Below, piece by piece: positions 1 through 7,491 of a stretch of DNA of 20,651 bases (the stretch's first letter is position 1; each line of letters begins with the position of its first letter). The notes below the pieces were generated by a model. The model was not told where the DNA came from. It saw only the letters and a list, made by a program, of their open reading frames with translations, and did not search any database. The stretch comes from a virus: positions 1 through 20,651 of the IMG/VR virus record IMGVR_UViG_3300031902_000291. One strand, 5' to 3'. A program made the position numbers and the translations under genes.

Positions 1-1
1 T

Positions 2-442
2 GCCACCAATTCAGTTGGATGGAACGGGTTAGGATCGGGTATACGATATGCCAATGGCTCTTTTACTCAGATTTTGCAAACCGAATATTATGCCACTACA
101 TCAACAATGTCTGCACCTAATTCTGCGTATAGTCTGGGTGGCGATATCGGTTATTCATACTCCCGTTTTAGAACAGACCCATACACTATTTGGGTAAAGA
201 CCATTGGTCGGTCAGTCCGTCTTATCTGCGACAGTCAGATAGACCCTCTTTTTTATACTGGGAATGACGGCAAAAACTACGGTACGGTCAAGATCGGCAA
301 TCAAATTTGGCTGTCTTCCAATCTGAGCGAAACGCTGTATCGGGATAAATCCCCTATTCCAAATGTCGTCCCAGACGCATCATGGTCTGTATTGACAACG
401 GGCGCATGGTGCTTTTACAACAATAATCCATTAACCGAATAG
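2..442 (+). CDS. FISUMP-domain tail protein, C-terminal part (5' end outside window)
   Basis: The frame is open from the first bases of the window, so the gene begins upstream; a TTG at 74 is only an internal codon. The visible protein falls into two parts. The first, ending in GRSVRLICD, resembles the C-terminal end of a FISUMP (Fib_succ_major) domain, whose usual ending is G-x-SVRC-x-x-D. The second, from about position 255, has the typical beginning of another FISUMP domain (YGTVKIGNQIWLSSNL, then W-x-x-L-x-x-GAWCFYNNN), but stops at a TAG in mid-domain. FISUMP domains have a C-type-lectin-like character and are common in secreted and phage tail proteins of Bacteroidetes. A host-binding fibre or tip role is inferred from this and from the fibre genes downstream. 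The next gene starts 4 bp later. The domain match is from memory of the family pattern. Confidence 0.75.
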   Translation, partial: ATNSVGWNGLGSGIRYANGSFTQILQTEYYATTSTMSAPNSAYSLGGDIGYSYSRFRTDPYTIWVKTIGRSVRLICDSQIDPLFYTGNDGKNYGTVKIGNQIWLSSNLSETLYRDKSPIPNVVPDASWSVLTTGAWCFYNNNPLTE

Positions 443-446
443 CACC

Positions 447-1067
447 ATGAGCGAAGAAAAGTATTCATTAAACAACAATCCATTCTCGATTGATCCAACT
501 GAGAATGTTAAGAATCTCGTCCTTCTGAATGTCAAACGTCTGGATGACACCATTAATATGTTGGCAGAAAGGCTAACGTCCAAAATCGAGGCAGAGATCA
601 GACGTATTGACGAAACGATTGCCTTGTCAAGAGAAGCGACAAAATTAATTAACAAGGCAGAAGCAAAGCGTATTAACGCTATTCGTGCGGTAGACGTTGG
701 TGCAGTTGCCACTGCTAACGATAAAGCCACGGCACAGGCTGTTGTACTGGCAAATCAGGTGAGTTCCTCGGCAGAAACATTGAGAGCCTTGGTTGCTCAG
801 ACTGCCACGACCGTGGCTCAACAGTTAAGTCAATATACCACTCAGTTGTCAGACCGCATTTCATCAATAGAAAAAGCACAATATGAGAATATAGGGAAAG
901 GAAGGGCAACTGACCCCCAATTAGAGTCACTGCTAATTGAGGTTGCCCGTCTTCGTGATTCACAGAGTGCCCATCTGGGTAGTGGAGCAGGAATGAACCA
1001 GTTCTTTGGTTGGGCAGTGGCGGTGGTGTCTTTAGTAATCGCAGGGATAATGATTTTTCTAAAATGA
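447..1067 (+). CDS. Coiled-coil phage protein with C-terminal membrane anchor
   Basis: This 206-residue protein starts 4 bp after the FISUMP gene. Residues about 20-175 are Ala/Gln/Thr-rich and heptad-like, suggesting a long alpha-helical coiled coil. The last 23 residues (from NQFFGW) form one hydrophobic membrane span ending in Lys at the very C-terminus. The N-terminal stretch around KNLVLLNVKRLDD and the RIDAIRAVDV-like block (here RINAIRAVDV) match a phage-associated family that I recall as annotated only hypothetical. The gene overlaps the peptidase gene by ATGA, which suggests translational coupling. A tail-anchored rod beside an endolysin could be holin-associated or spanin-like, but that is inference and no biochemical function is assigned. 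Confidence 0.8.
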   Translation: MSEEKYSLNNNPFSIDPTENVKNLVLLNVKRLDDTINMLAERLTSKIEAEIRRIDETIALSREATKLINKAEAKRINAIRAVDVGAVATANDKATAQAVVLANQVSSSAETLRALVAQTATTVAQQLSQYTTQLSDRISSIEKAQYENIGKGRATDPQLESLLIEVARLRDSQSAHLGSGAGMNQFFGWAVAVVSLVIAGIMIFLK

Positions 1068-1441
1068 AACACTTCACACTATTGGAACTTACGGTCACCC
1101 ATTCGGGTCTTCCCAACATCCCTAATGAGGAGCAGGTGAAGAACCTTGAGATCGGGGTAGAGAATCTTCTCGATCCTCTTCGGGAGATGTACGGTAAACC
1201 TATTATCGTGAATAGTGGGTTCAGAACTCCTGCTGTGAATAAGGCGGTCAATGGGAGTCCTACCTCAAACCATATGACAGGTCAAGCCTTCGATATCACC
1301 TGCGAAGATAATATGTTTCTGTTTCAGTTGATCAAGAAGCACTTCGCCTTCGACCAACTCATTAACGAGTATGACTACTCTTGGGTTCATGTCTCCTACC
1401 GTGGAGAAGCCAATCGACACCAAATATTTTCACTCCCATGA
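1064..1441 (+). CDS. M15-family zinc peptidase, probable endolysin
   Basis: This 125-residue protein is of the peptidase M15_3 (D-Ala-D-Ala carboxypeptidase/endopeptidase) type, which cleaves peptide cross-links in peptidoglycan. The metal-site motifs are complete: SGFR at 51-54, H70 and D77 in SNHMTGQAFD, and H109 in WVHV. There is no signal peptide, so export would depend on a holin-type partner. The ATG at 1064 overlaps the previous stop (ATGA); a longer in-frame start at about 1010 was rejected because it lies well inside the upstream gene. The 3' end overlaps the next ATG in the same way. Its length is typical of single-domain phage M15 enzymes. It could be a virion-associated wall hydrolase instead of the lysis enzyme. 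Confidence 0.88.
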   Translation: MKHFTLLELTVTHSGLPNIPNEEQVKNLEIGVENLLDPLREMYGKPIIVNSGFRTPAVNKAVNGSPTSNHMTGQAFDITCEDNMFLFQLIKKHFAFDQLINEYDYSWVHVSYRGEANRHQIFSLP

Positions 1442-1935
1442 CCGCAAAGATATATCCATATACCTACTCCAAAGACTTCAAGGTGACTTGGGAGTCGCTC
1501 TACGCTCTGGCGGTGGAAAGCCAAGGTTTTGTTGGTACGATCACTGAATGGCTTGACTCGCTGAAGTCAGGAGCAGAGGGTAAGAACGCTTACCAGATAG
1601 CCAGTGAAGAGGGGTTCGTAGGGACAAGGGCAGAATGGCTTGCCTCTCTCAGGGGTACTGACGGTCTTAGTATCCAAGGGGAGAAAGGTGAGGCGGGGAC
1701 TCCATTTATCAGCCAGAGTTTTACCCTTTCGTTCCTCGACATCTCCCATAAATACGTCACCCTTGACCTGCCAGTCACAAACAATCAATCTGTTCTTGTC
1801 TGGGTCGATGGAAGTGGGGTACTGGGAGAGGTCGGAGTTGACTACTCCGTTTCGGGACAGGAGATATTCTGGACAAGTTATCTATTTGATCACCTGCTCT
1901 CGTCAGGGGATAAACTTCGAGTAATATATTATTAA
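1438..1935 (+). CDS. Tail-fibre-like protein with GFVGTxxEWL repeats
   Basis: This 165-residue protein has two copies of a short repeat common in phage fibre proteins: AVESQGFVGTITEWLDSL (about 25-42) and ASEEGFVGTRAEWLASL (about 55-71). A short collagen-like GEKGEAGTP follows near residue 82. The C-terminal 60 residues look like a beta-rich module ending in GDKLRVIYY, similar to the end of the next gene (GDKLMVSYTY). The ATG at 1438 overlaps the peptidase stop. The role is inferred to be a small fibre or fibre-tip subunit. The repeat motif is seen directly; no exact family is assigned. Confidence 0.78.
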   Translation: MTAKIYPYTYSKDFKVTWESLYALAVESQGFVGTITEWLDSLKSGAEGKNAYQIASEEGFVGTRAEWLASLRGTDGLSIQGEKGEAGTPFISQSFTLSFLDISHKYVTLDLPVTNNQSVLVWVDGSGVLGEVGVDYSVSGQEIFWTSYLFDHLLSSGDKLRVIYY

Positions 1936-1945
1936 ATAACACGCT

Positions 1946-2863
1946 ATGAGCAAGATAAAACCAAAATGGATCGACTTTAATACCGACACAATGGAGATTG
2001 TTAACAACCAACTCTCCGTTAAGGGTACTGCGAGTGATGCCAAGGATTCCAAAGTCAGTGCAACAGATACGACTCCTGCATTCCTACAGGCGAAGGTATT
2101 GGGTTCTTCTGGGAAAATCACTACAACCAAGGTAAACTCAGGGGCGAATGAAACCTTAGTCCTCGGCATCGGTGCAGACGTATTTGACAAGACCGTCCAC
2201 TCTACAACCGACATTACTGAGGGAACGAAGCAGTTTTTCACCAATGGTAGGGCAGACGCTCGTATCACCAATCAAAAAGGACAGGCTTCGGGTCTTTGTC
2301 CTCTGGGGGCAGACAGCCTGATCCCATCCGCTTACCTTCCCAACAGCATAGATGAGATCGTTGAAGGCTACTTGTCTGGAGGGGTCTTTTTCGAGGACGA
2401 AGCACATCTTACTGAGATCACTCCTTATGACAGCAAATTATACATCGATGTGTCTACTAATCTTCAGTACCGTTGGTCTGGATCAGTCTATGTAGGCATA
2501 CAATCTGCCTTGGCTTTAGGTGAAACTTCCGCTACTGCATACCGTGGAGACAGGGGCAAGACGGCCTTTGACCACAGTCAGAGCGCACATTCTCCAAGCA
2601 ACGCAACTAAGTGTATTAAAAAGGTTGAGGTTCTCACCCTGTCGGCAGGAAACATTTCAGCCAAATACGCTGATCTCTCCGAAGTACCGATTGCCCCTAC
2701 CGCAGTAGAAGTGTTTCCGGTTGGCGGTTGCCCTCAGTTGTACACGGTGGATTTCACTGTTGTCTCTAATGGGTCGTTGGTGCTCAGACTGAACTGGAGT
2801 AGTCTGGGACTTGATGGTATCCTTGCTGATGGCGATAAACTGATGGTCAGTTACACTTATTAA
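1946..2863 (+). CDS. Tail fibre protein
   Basis: This 305-residue protein begins with a block of about 75 residues (MSKIKPKWIDFN... to ANETLVLGI) that is repeated at the start of the next gene and is likely a common attachment module. The middle includes GETSATAYRGDRGKTAFDHS, a motif I recognise from many phage fibre and neck-appendage proteins. The C-terminus (about 245-305) is beta-rich and ends in DGDKLMVSYTY, related to the end of the preceding protein. The start codon follows a 10-bp gap. Host recognition or assembly of the adhesion apparatus is inferred from these motifs and the neighbours. Confidence 0.82.
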   Translation: MSKIKPKWIDFNTDTMEIVNNQLSVKGTASDAKDSKVSATDTTPAFLQAKVLGSSGKITTTKVNSGANETLVLGIGADVFDKTVHSTTDITEGTKQFFTNGRADARITNQKGQASGLCPLGADSLIPSAYLPNSIDEIVEGYLSGGVFFEDEAHLTEITPYDSKLYIDVSTNLQYRWSGSVYVGIQSALALGETSATAYRGDRGKTAFDHSQSAHSPSNATKCIKKVEVLTLSAGNISAKYADLSEVPIAPTAVEVFPVGGCPQLYTVDFTVVSNGSLVLRLNWSSLGLDGILADGDKLMVSYTY

Positions 2864-2894
2864 CTCACAGATCGAAGATAAAAAATAACCGATT

Positions 2895-3767
2895 ATGAGC
2901 AAGATTAAAGCAAAATATATTGACTTCAATCCTGACACAATGGAGGCTATTGCAGGGCAACTCTCTGCGAAAGCCACTTCTGCGGACGGCAAGGATGTCA
3001 AAGTCTCAGCAGGGGATACTACTCCTGCATTCCTCTCAGCCAAAATACTTGGCACTACCAACAGGGTTACCGTCACCAAGACTGACGCAGGGGCAAACGA
3101 GACTTTAGTGATCGATGTTGTGGGACTCGGAGGAACGGCAGAGATGCAGGTGTCGGGAGGGTATATTCAGTACCGACCCGATAGTGGAGCATCTTGGTCA
3201 AATCTGATTCTGGTCAGTAGCCTTGTCGGGGCAACGGGGTCGGCAGGTGCGGACGGACAAGCAGGTACAGCAGGAACAGCAGGTGCAAAGGGAGATAAAG
3301 GAGACACGGGAGTAACAGGTGCAACGATTGAACTGCAAGTGTCGGGCGGGTACATTCAATGGAGAACCGTGGGAGGTGTGTCGTGGACTAATCTGATTTT
3401 GGTCAGTAGTCTTGTCGGAGCGACAGGTACAACTGGAGCAGGGGGAGCAACAGGAGCAACAGGGAAAGGAATCTCATCTACATCCTACAACGCAGGAACA
3501 GGAGTCCTGACTATCACGTATACCGATGCCACAACCTACAGCACTGCCGATCTGAGAGACACAGCCGTGGAGATCAATATCAATTTCCTTGATTTGACCC
3601 CATTTGTCTACAATGTCCCCAAAGCAATGGTTTTAACAGCACAGGCACACGAAAGCACGATAGCAACGCTGAGTATTGCGCTTAATACCAACATGGCTCG
3701 GTATGATAAGTTGACCATCACCCCCGCAGTAATCGGATTAATCACCTTAACAGGCACATTACTATGA
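2895..3767 (+). CDS. Tail fibre protein with collagen-like segments
   Basis: This 290-residue protein shares its first ~75 residues with the previous protein. An internal module of about 33 residues occurs twice, at 82-114 and 145-177 (core QVSGGYIQ, SW-x-NLILVSSLVGATG). Each copy is followed by Gly-x-x collagen-like repeats (about 112-143 and 175-193), which typically trimerise in phage fibres. A KGISSTSYN...DLR motif at 191-221 is also common in fibre proteins. The C-terminal 70 residues are beta-rich and unrecognised. The stop overlaps the start of the large repeat protein (ATGA at 3764), so the two are probably made together and may form one fibre complex. Confidence 0.83.
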   Translation: MSKIKAKYIDFNPDTMEAIAGQLSAKATSADGKDVKVSAGDTTPAFLSAKILGTTNRVTVTKTDAGANETLVIDVVGLGGTAEMQVSGGYIQYRPDSGASWSNLILVSSLVGATGSAGADGQAGTAGTAGAKGDKGDTGVTGATIELQVSGGYIQWRTVGGVSWTNLILVSSLVGATGTTGAGGATGATGKGISSTSYNAGTGVLTITYTDATTYSTADLRDTAVEININFLDLTPFVYNVPKAMVLTAQAHESTIATLSIALNTNMARYDKLTITPAVIGLITLTGTLL

Positions 3768-6151
3768 GAGAGTATATAACATCCAAGGCATCAGGAACAG
3801 GTGGTGCTACCCTGCCAACCCTTCCGTCTCCTGTAACAACCGATCCTGTTGCATGGACTCGCCCTTCGGATTGGATCGACATTTCTACGGTTGATGCCAA
3901 CGAGATCAAGATTCTGAGTACCGAAGGGGTAGGCTTATGCTTTCAGACAACCATAGCAGGGAGCGGTACTTACTCAATCGATTGGGGTGACGGAACAATT
4001 GATACAGACAGAGCGTCAGCAACGATTTACCACCACGTATTTACTTCAGCCAACGGGACAGACTGTTCGTTGGGGTACAAAACATTTGCTGTCAGAATAT
4101 ATGGCGCATCGGGCAATATCACCGCATGGAAGATTGCCAAACCAACCACGATCAGCGGACAGCACTACTCTCCTATGTTGGAGTTTAATAGTGGAGTAAC
4201 AACATGGTCAAGTACGGGGTTTGCAAATATGTTTGTAAACTCAGGTGGTTATCTTCCTCCATTGTTGCGTTCTGTAAAAATTTCATCTTGGGGATCAAGC
4301 ACGGGGTACTCAGGCTTATTTGATGGTTGCACCACACTTCAATCAGTTACCCTCCCGTCTTCATGGGGCAGTACAACTACTGTAGCAACCATGTTTAATT
4401 TATGCTACTCTCTTCATACCGTTACACTACCATCCACTTGGGGTAATGTCACTAACGCAACAAGTATGTTTAACGGTTGTTTTTCTCTTCAATCTGTCGC
4501 ACTCCCAACTTCTTGGGGAAGTATCAATTCAGCAATAAGTCTTTTTTACGGCTGTACTTCATTAAGAGGGATTACCCTTCCTGACTCATGGGGGAGTATA
4601 CCGTTTTTAACGAGTTTCTTTCAGAACTGTTATTCTCTTCAGACCTTAACGCTACCAAATACTTGGGGGATCGTGACCAAGACGGACAGTATGTTTCAAG
4701 ATTGCCGTTCGCTACAACCCGTTACTCTTCCAACTACTTGGGCAGGTATTACTACTACGCAAAGTATGTTTGCAAATTGCTATGCACTAAGAACTATTAT
4801 CATGCCTATCTCTTGGGGAAGTGTCCTCACACCCGTAGGTATGTTTTCGTCTTGTACTTCACTCCAATCAATCGTTCTTCCAACTGCTTGGGGAAGTGTC
4901 AGCAATGTCAACACGATGTTTAACACTTGCTATTCCCTTCAGTCTATTGTCCTCCCTGCGTCTTGGGGTAGTGTGAGCAATACCAACCAAATGTTTAATG
5001 GTTGTTCATCATTAATAAGTGCCTCCCTTCCCATGGATACAATGGGTATTATTACTAATGTATCAAATATGTTTTCGGGGTGCGCTTTTCTTCAGTCCAT
5101 TACCTTACCTGCCTCTTGGGGAAGTGTATCTCTTGCATCAAGTATGTTTTCGGGGTGTAATGCTTTACATACCGTAACCCTTCCAACCTCTTGGGGTAGC
5201 GTTACCAAAACGGATTCAATGTTTTATAATTGCTACTCCCTGCAATCAGTCACTCTTCCAACATCATGGGGAAGTATTACTACTACACAAGCCATGTTTT
5301 ATGGATGCTCTGCACTTCAGTCTATCACTCTTCCGACAACTTGGGGAAGTAGTCACTCCTCCATGAATTCGATGTTTATGAATTGCTACTCCCTGCAATC
5401 TATAATACTTCCTTCTTCTTGGGGTAACTGTAATAATGTGTCAGCGATGTTCCAAGGTTGCTACTCCCTGCAATCGGTTAATCTTCCAACAACGTGGTCA
5501 AACAGTCTTAGTACCGTTGCTACAATGTTTAACAATTGCTACTCCTTACAAGCAATATCTCTCCCTGCATCATGGGCAAATATAACAAACACGTTACAAA
5601 TGTTCCAAAACTGCTACTCTCTGATTGCCGTCACTATGCCAACCGCTTGGGGAAATGTATATTCTGCGAATGGGATGTTTAGTTCTTGTGAATCACTAAA
5701 ATCCATTGTGCTACCGACTGCAATGAATACTGTAAATGTGCTAAATGATTTTTCTAATATGTTCAGTTACTGTGTCTCCTTGGTATCTGTTGCTAATACG
5801 CAATATTTAGGCTCTTCTCTCCAACAAGCCAGTCTGAGTAATGCATTTATGAATTGCTATGCCTTGACGAGCAATATCGTGATCGACTCACTTATTAGTT
5901 CGTTCTCTTGCCAAGGTGTTGGGGGTTTGTCAAAGATACCATCTGTAAGGCTCACAAGGGCGGGTTCGACATTTGGGAACACACCTCATGTCGATGTATC
6001 TAAGAGCGACATGAGCGCATCGGCACTCAACGACTTATTTGGCGATCTTCCGACCATAGCAGGAAAAACAATCACCATAACAGGTTGTACAGGCGCAGGA
6101 ACTTGCACCAAGTCAATAGCAACAGGTAAGGGATGGACAGTAACAGGTTAA
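3764..6151 (+). CDS. Giant BspA-like leucine-rich-repeat fibre protein
   Basis: This 795-residue protein has three parts. The N-terminal ~150 residues include a PKD-like segment (GTYSIDWGDGTID, residues 68-80), a beta fold common in surface proteins. Residues about 185-707 form ~21 tandem repeats of 25 residues with consensus MF-x-x-CYSLQSVTLPTSWGS, related to BspA/DUF285-type leucine-rich repeats. Cys, Leu, Pro and Trp recur at fixed positions. The C-terminal cap ends in GKTITITGCTGAG then GKGWTVTG, an ending I associate with Bacteroidetes phage and surface BspA proteins. BspA proteins bind host or bacterial surface ligands, so a receptor-binding role is inferred. There is no signal peptide, which fits a virion protein. 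It is coupled to the fibre gene upstream. Confidence 0.88.
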   Translation: MREYITSKASGTGGATLPTLPSPVTTDPVAWTRPSDWIDISTVDANEIKILSTEGVGLCFQTTIAGSGTYSIDWGDGTIDTDRASATIYHHVFTSANGTDCSLGYKTFAVRIYGASGNITAWKIAKPTTISGQHYSPMLEFNSGVTTWSSTGFANMFVNSGGYLPPLLRSVKISSWGSSTGYSGLFDGCTTLQSVTLPSSWGSTTTVATMFNLCYSLHTVTLPSTWGNVTNATSMFNGCFSLQSVALPTSWGSINSAISLFYGCTSLRGITLPDSWGSIPFLTSFFQNCYSLQTLTLPNTWGIVTKTDSMFQDCRSLQPVTLPTTWAGITTTQSMFANCYALRTIIMPISWGSVLTPVGMFSSCTSLQSIVLPTAWGSVSNVNTMFNTCYSLQSIVLPASWGSVSNTNQMFNGCSSLISASLPMDTMGIITNVSNMFSGCAFLQSITLPASWGSVSLASSMFSGCNALHTVTLPTSWGSVTKTDSMFYNCYSLQSVTLPTSWGSITTTQAMFYGCSALQSITLPTTWGSSHSSMNSMFMNCYSLQSIILPSSWGNCNNVSAMFQGCYSLQSVNLPTTWSNSLSTVATMFNNCYSLQAISLPASWANITNTLQMFQNCYSLIAVTMPTAWGNVYSANGMFSSCESLKSIVLPTAMNTVNVLNDFSNMFSYCVSLVSVANTQYLGSSLQQASLSNAFMNCYALTSNIVIDSLISSFSCQGVGGLSKIPSVRLTRAGSTFGNTPHVDVSKSDMSASALNDLFGDLPTIAGKTITITGCTGAGTCTKSIATGKGWTVTG
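4316..5885 (+). repeat. Coding tandem repeat, 75-bp unit, about 21 copies
   Basis: The repeats lie within the BspA-like gene and each starts at or near an ATGTTT (Met-Phe) pair. Most units are exactly 75 bp (25 codons); a few are 78 bp or longer, always in frame. DNA identity is partial across the array. Units near 5230, 5383 and 5458 share an exact 18-mer (TTGCTACTCCCTGCAATC), which suggests recent duplication or gene conversion in that part. The last two units (from about 5690) are more divergent and lack the TWG/SWG motif. Confidence 0.9.
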
Positions 6152-6164
6152 TAAATTAAAAGTT

Positions 6165-6368
6165 ATGAACGAAGGATTTTACAAATGGTATGGGTACTTG
6201 TATTACGCACCGAATTTTGTGAGTACACCCACCTTTGATTTGTATAAGGAGCAGAAGGACACCTACACCTACCCTTTTGACGGGTGGTATTGGTTCGACT
6301 CAGAGAATGATGCCTATGAATTCTACGGAATAGAACGGGCAGTTGAAGAAGGAATTGAATTACCTTAA
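6165..6368 (+). CDS. Small Tyr/Trp-rich protein
   Basis: This 67-residue protein starts 13 bp after the repeat-fibre stop. It is very rich in aromatic residues (about 12 Tyr, 3 Trp and 6 Phe) and acidic residues, for example FDGWYWFDSENDAYEFYG. No membrane span or signal peptide is visible. Its position directly after the large fibre gene suggests a fibre-associated or tip protein, or a small assembly factor. I do not recognise a named family. Confidence 0.7.
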   Translation: MNEGFYKWYGYLYYAPNFVSTPTFDLYKEQKDTYTYPFDGWYWFDSENDAYEFYGIERAVEEGIELP

Positions 6369-6378
6369 TTATAAAAAC

Positions 6379-6684
6379 ATGAAAATCAAAGAAATCTTTT
6401 TCTATTTCCAAGGAACCATAATCATCATTGGATTCTTTATCACCTTGATTTATCTGATCTATACAGGTAAGTCCCCCGAAAGCGTTGCCCTTGTCATCGG
6501 TGCGCTGATCGGAGCATTCCTCCAAACGGTCAATTATAACTACGGGAGCACAAAAGGCTCTGCGGAGAAGACCGAAATGCTATATAATTCCACTAAGATG
6601 CCCGACAAATCTACGGTGCAGAGTACGACAGAAACAACATCTACATCTACATCACCATCACCATCACAAATACCAAAACCATGA
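6379..6684 (+). CDS. Holin-like small membrane protein
   Basis: This 101-residue protein has two hydrophobic spans: residues about 6-28 (FFYFQGTIIIIGFFITLIYL) and about 33-50 (SVALVIGALIGAFLQ). They are followed by NYNYGSTKGSAEKTEML, a pattern common at the end of phage holin-like proteins (G-S/T-x-K-G-S-x-E/D-K). The tail is a Ser/Thr/Pro-rich linker coded by short DNA repeats (ACATCT and ACCATC units, about 6638-6668). The ATG at 6379 was preferred to an upstream in-frame codon at 6343 that lies inside the previous gene. The stop overlaps the next start. A role in lysis, releasing the M15 enzyme, is inferred. Confidence 0.68.
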   Translation: MKIKEIFFYFQGTIIIIGFFITLIYLIYTGKSPESVALVIGALIGAFLQTVNYNYGSTKGSAEKTEMLYNSTKMPDKSTVQSTTETTSTSTSPSPSQIPKP

Positions 6685-6875
6685 TCACAAAGACCAAGAC
6701 CATGACAACAATTACAGTCATTGTTGAGTTCATTACCAAGTACAAAAACCTGTTAATTACCGCAGGAGCCATCATCCTCGTAGCAGTCATCATTGCTCAG
6801 TGCAAACGCAACACTGTTCTTCGGAAGGAGAACGCTCGTCAATCCACGACACTTACAACACCACAAATACCATGA
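6681..6875 (+). CDS. Small single-span membrane protein, partial paralogue of next gene
   Basis: This 64-residue protein has one membrane span at about residues 22-40 followed by QCKRNTVLRKENARQSTTL. The next protein has the same organisation with QCKKNIALRKENARQATNL, so the gene is a short duplicate of its neighbour's N-terminal region. Its last residues (TTPQIP) also resemble the end of the preceding protein (SPSQIPKP). It overlaps both neighbours by 4 bp. Cys directly after the span is conserved in both copies. Function is unknown; a lysis-cluster or envelope role is possible. Confidence 0.65.
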   Translation: MITKTKTMTTITVIVEFITKYKNLLITAGAIILVAVIIAQCKRNTVLRKENARQSTTLTTPQIP

Positions 6876-7489
6876 TAGCAATTATTGCCTTTATCACCAA
6901 GAACATCAAACTTCTACTTATCGGAGGATTCGTAGTCCTTATACTGATTATAGCAGGTCAATGTAAAAAAAACATCGCCCTTCGTAAAGAGAACGCTCGT
7001 CAGGCCACCAACCTTGAACAGGTGACCAAGAAGGATGGCTCAGAACTAACCCTTACGGTTGACGAATTTAAGCACATTAACACTCCGGTGACACAGAAGG
7101 TCGACTCAATCAGGAAAGTGGCTAAAGTCCCGTTACGTGCAATCAGGAATGCCGAAGTAACAAGCATCACTTATCGGGATACTGTTGCAGTGGAAGCAAA
7201 GCGTGATCGCCCAGTGGAGATTAAGCCTCTTGTTGCAATGAGCGTTAAGTATTACGCTATTCCGGTCAGTATTGATGAGCAATGTTGGGGAATGAAAGGC
7301 ATGATCCTTACCTCTGACTCCAGTGCCAGACTGAAGGTTACCTCACGGACAGCAATTAATTCAATACAAAGGCTTGAGATAGGCAAGAGGTTCCTTGGAT
7401 TCCTTTGGTTTACCAAGAAGTCAACCTTCAAAGCCTATACGGACTGCGGGGAGGTCAAGATCGACAAAATCAAGTTCATAAAAAAATAA
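6872..7489 (+). CDS. Single-span membrane protein, possible inner-membrane spanin-like
   Basis: This 205-residue protein has an N-terminal span at about 11-29 (LLLIGGFVVLILIIAG), then Cys and a short charged helix (KKNIALRKENARQATNLEQV). A large soluble domain follows, predicted to lie in the periplasm by analogy with N-terminally anchored proteins. This layout, beside a holin-like gene, resembles phage i-spanins or lysis accessory proteins, but no outer-membrane lipoprotein partner is seen, so the call is tentative. The ATG at 6872 overlaps the upstream stop; the upstream in-frame extension to 6800 lies in the previous gene. Confidence 0.7.
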   Translation: MIAIIAFITKNIKLLLIGGFVVLILIIAGQCKKNIALRKENARQATNLEQVTKKDGSELTLTVDEFKHINTPVTQKVDSIRKVAKVPLRAIRNAEVTSITYRDTVAVEAKRDRPVEIKPLVAMSVKYYAIPVSIDEQCWGMKGMILTSDSSARLKVTSRTAINSIQRLEIGKRFLGFLWFTKKSTFKAYTDCGEVKIDKIKFIKK

Positions 7490-7491
7490 CC

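Noticed and set aside
2-442. Diversity-generating retroelement target
   Set aside because: No reverse transcriptase or matching template repeat is visible in the window; only the lectin-like domain hints at it.
1010-1063. Longer N-terminus for the M15 peptidase
   Set aside because: It would start inside the upstream gene's membrane-span codons; the ATGA overlap at 1064 gives a complete family-length protein.
715-1251. Open frame of 178 codons on the - strand
   Set aside because: It lies across the coiled-coil gene and the M15 peptidase, both with clear protein signatures; its own translation has no recognisable domain.
4588-4923. Open frame of 111 codons on the + strand in another frame
   Set aside because: It is a by-product of the 75-bp repeat: the shifted frame stays open because every unit is alike.
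4316-5885. Regular repeats considered as a CRISPR array
   Set aside because: Units are 75 bp, divergent, without distinct spacers, and encode a regular leucine-rich repeat.
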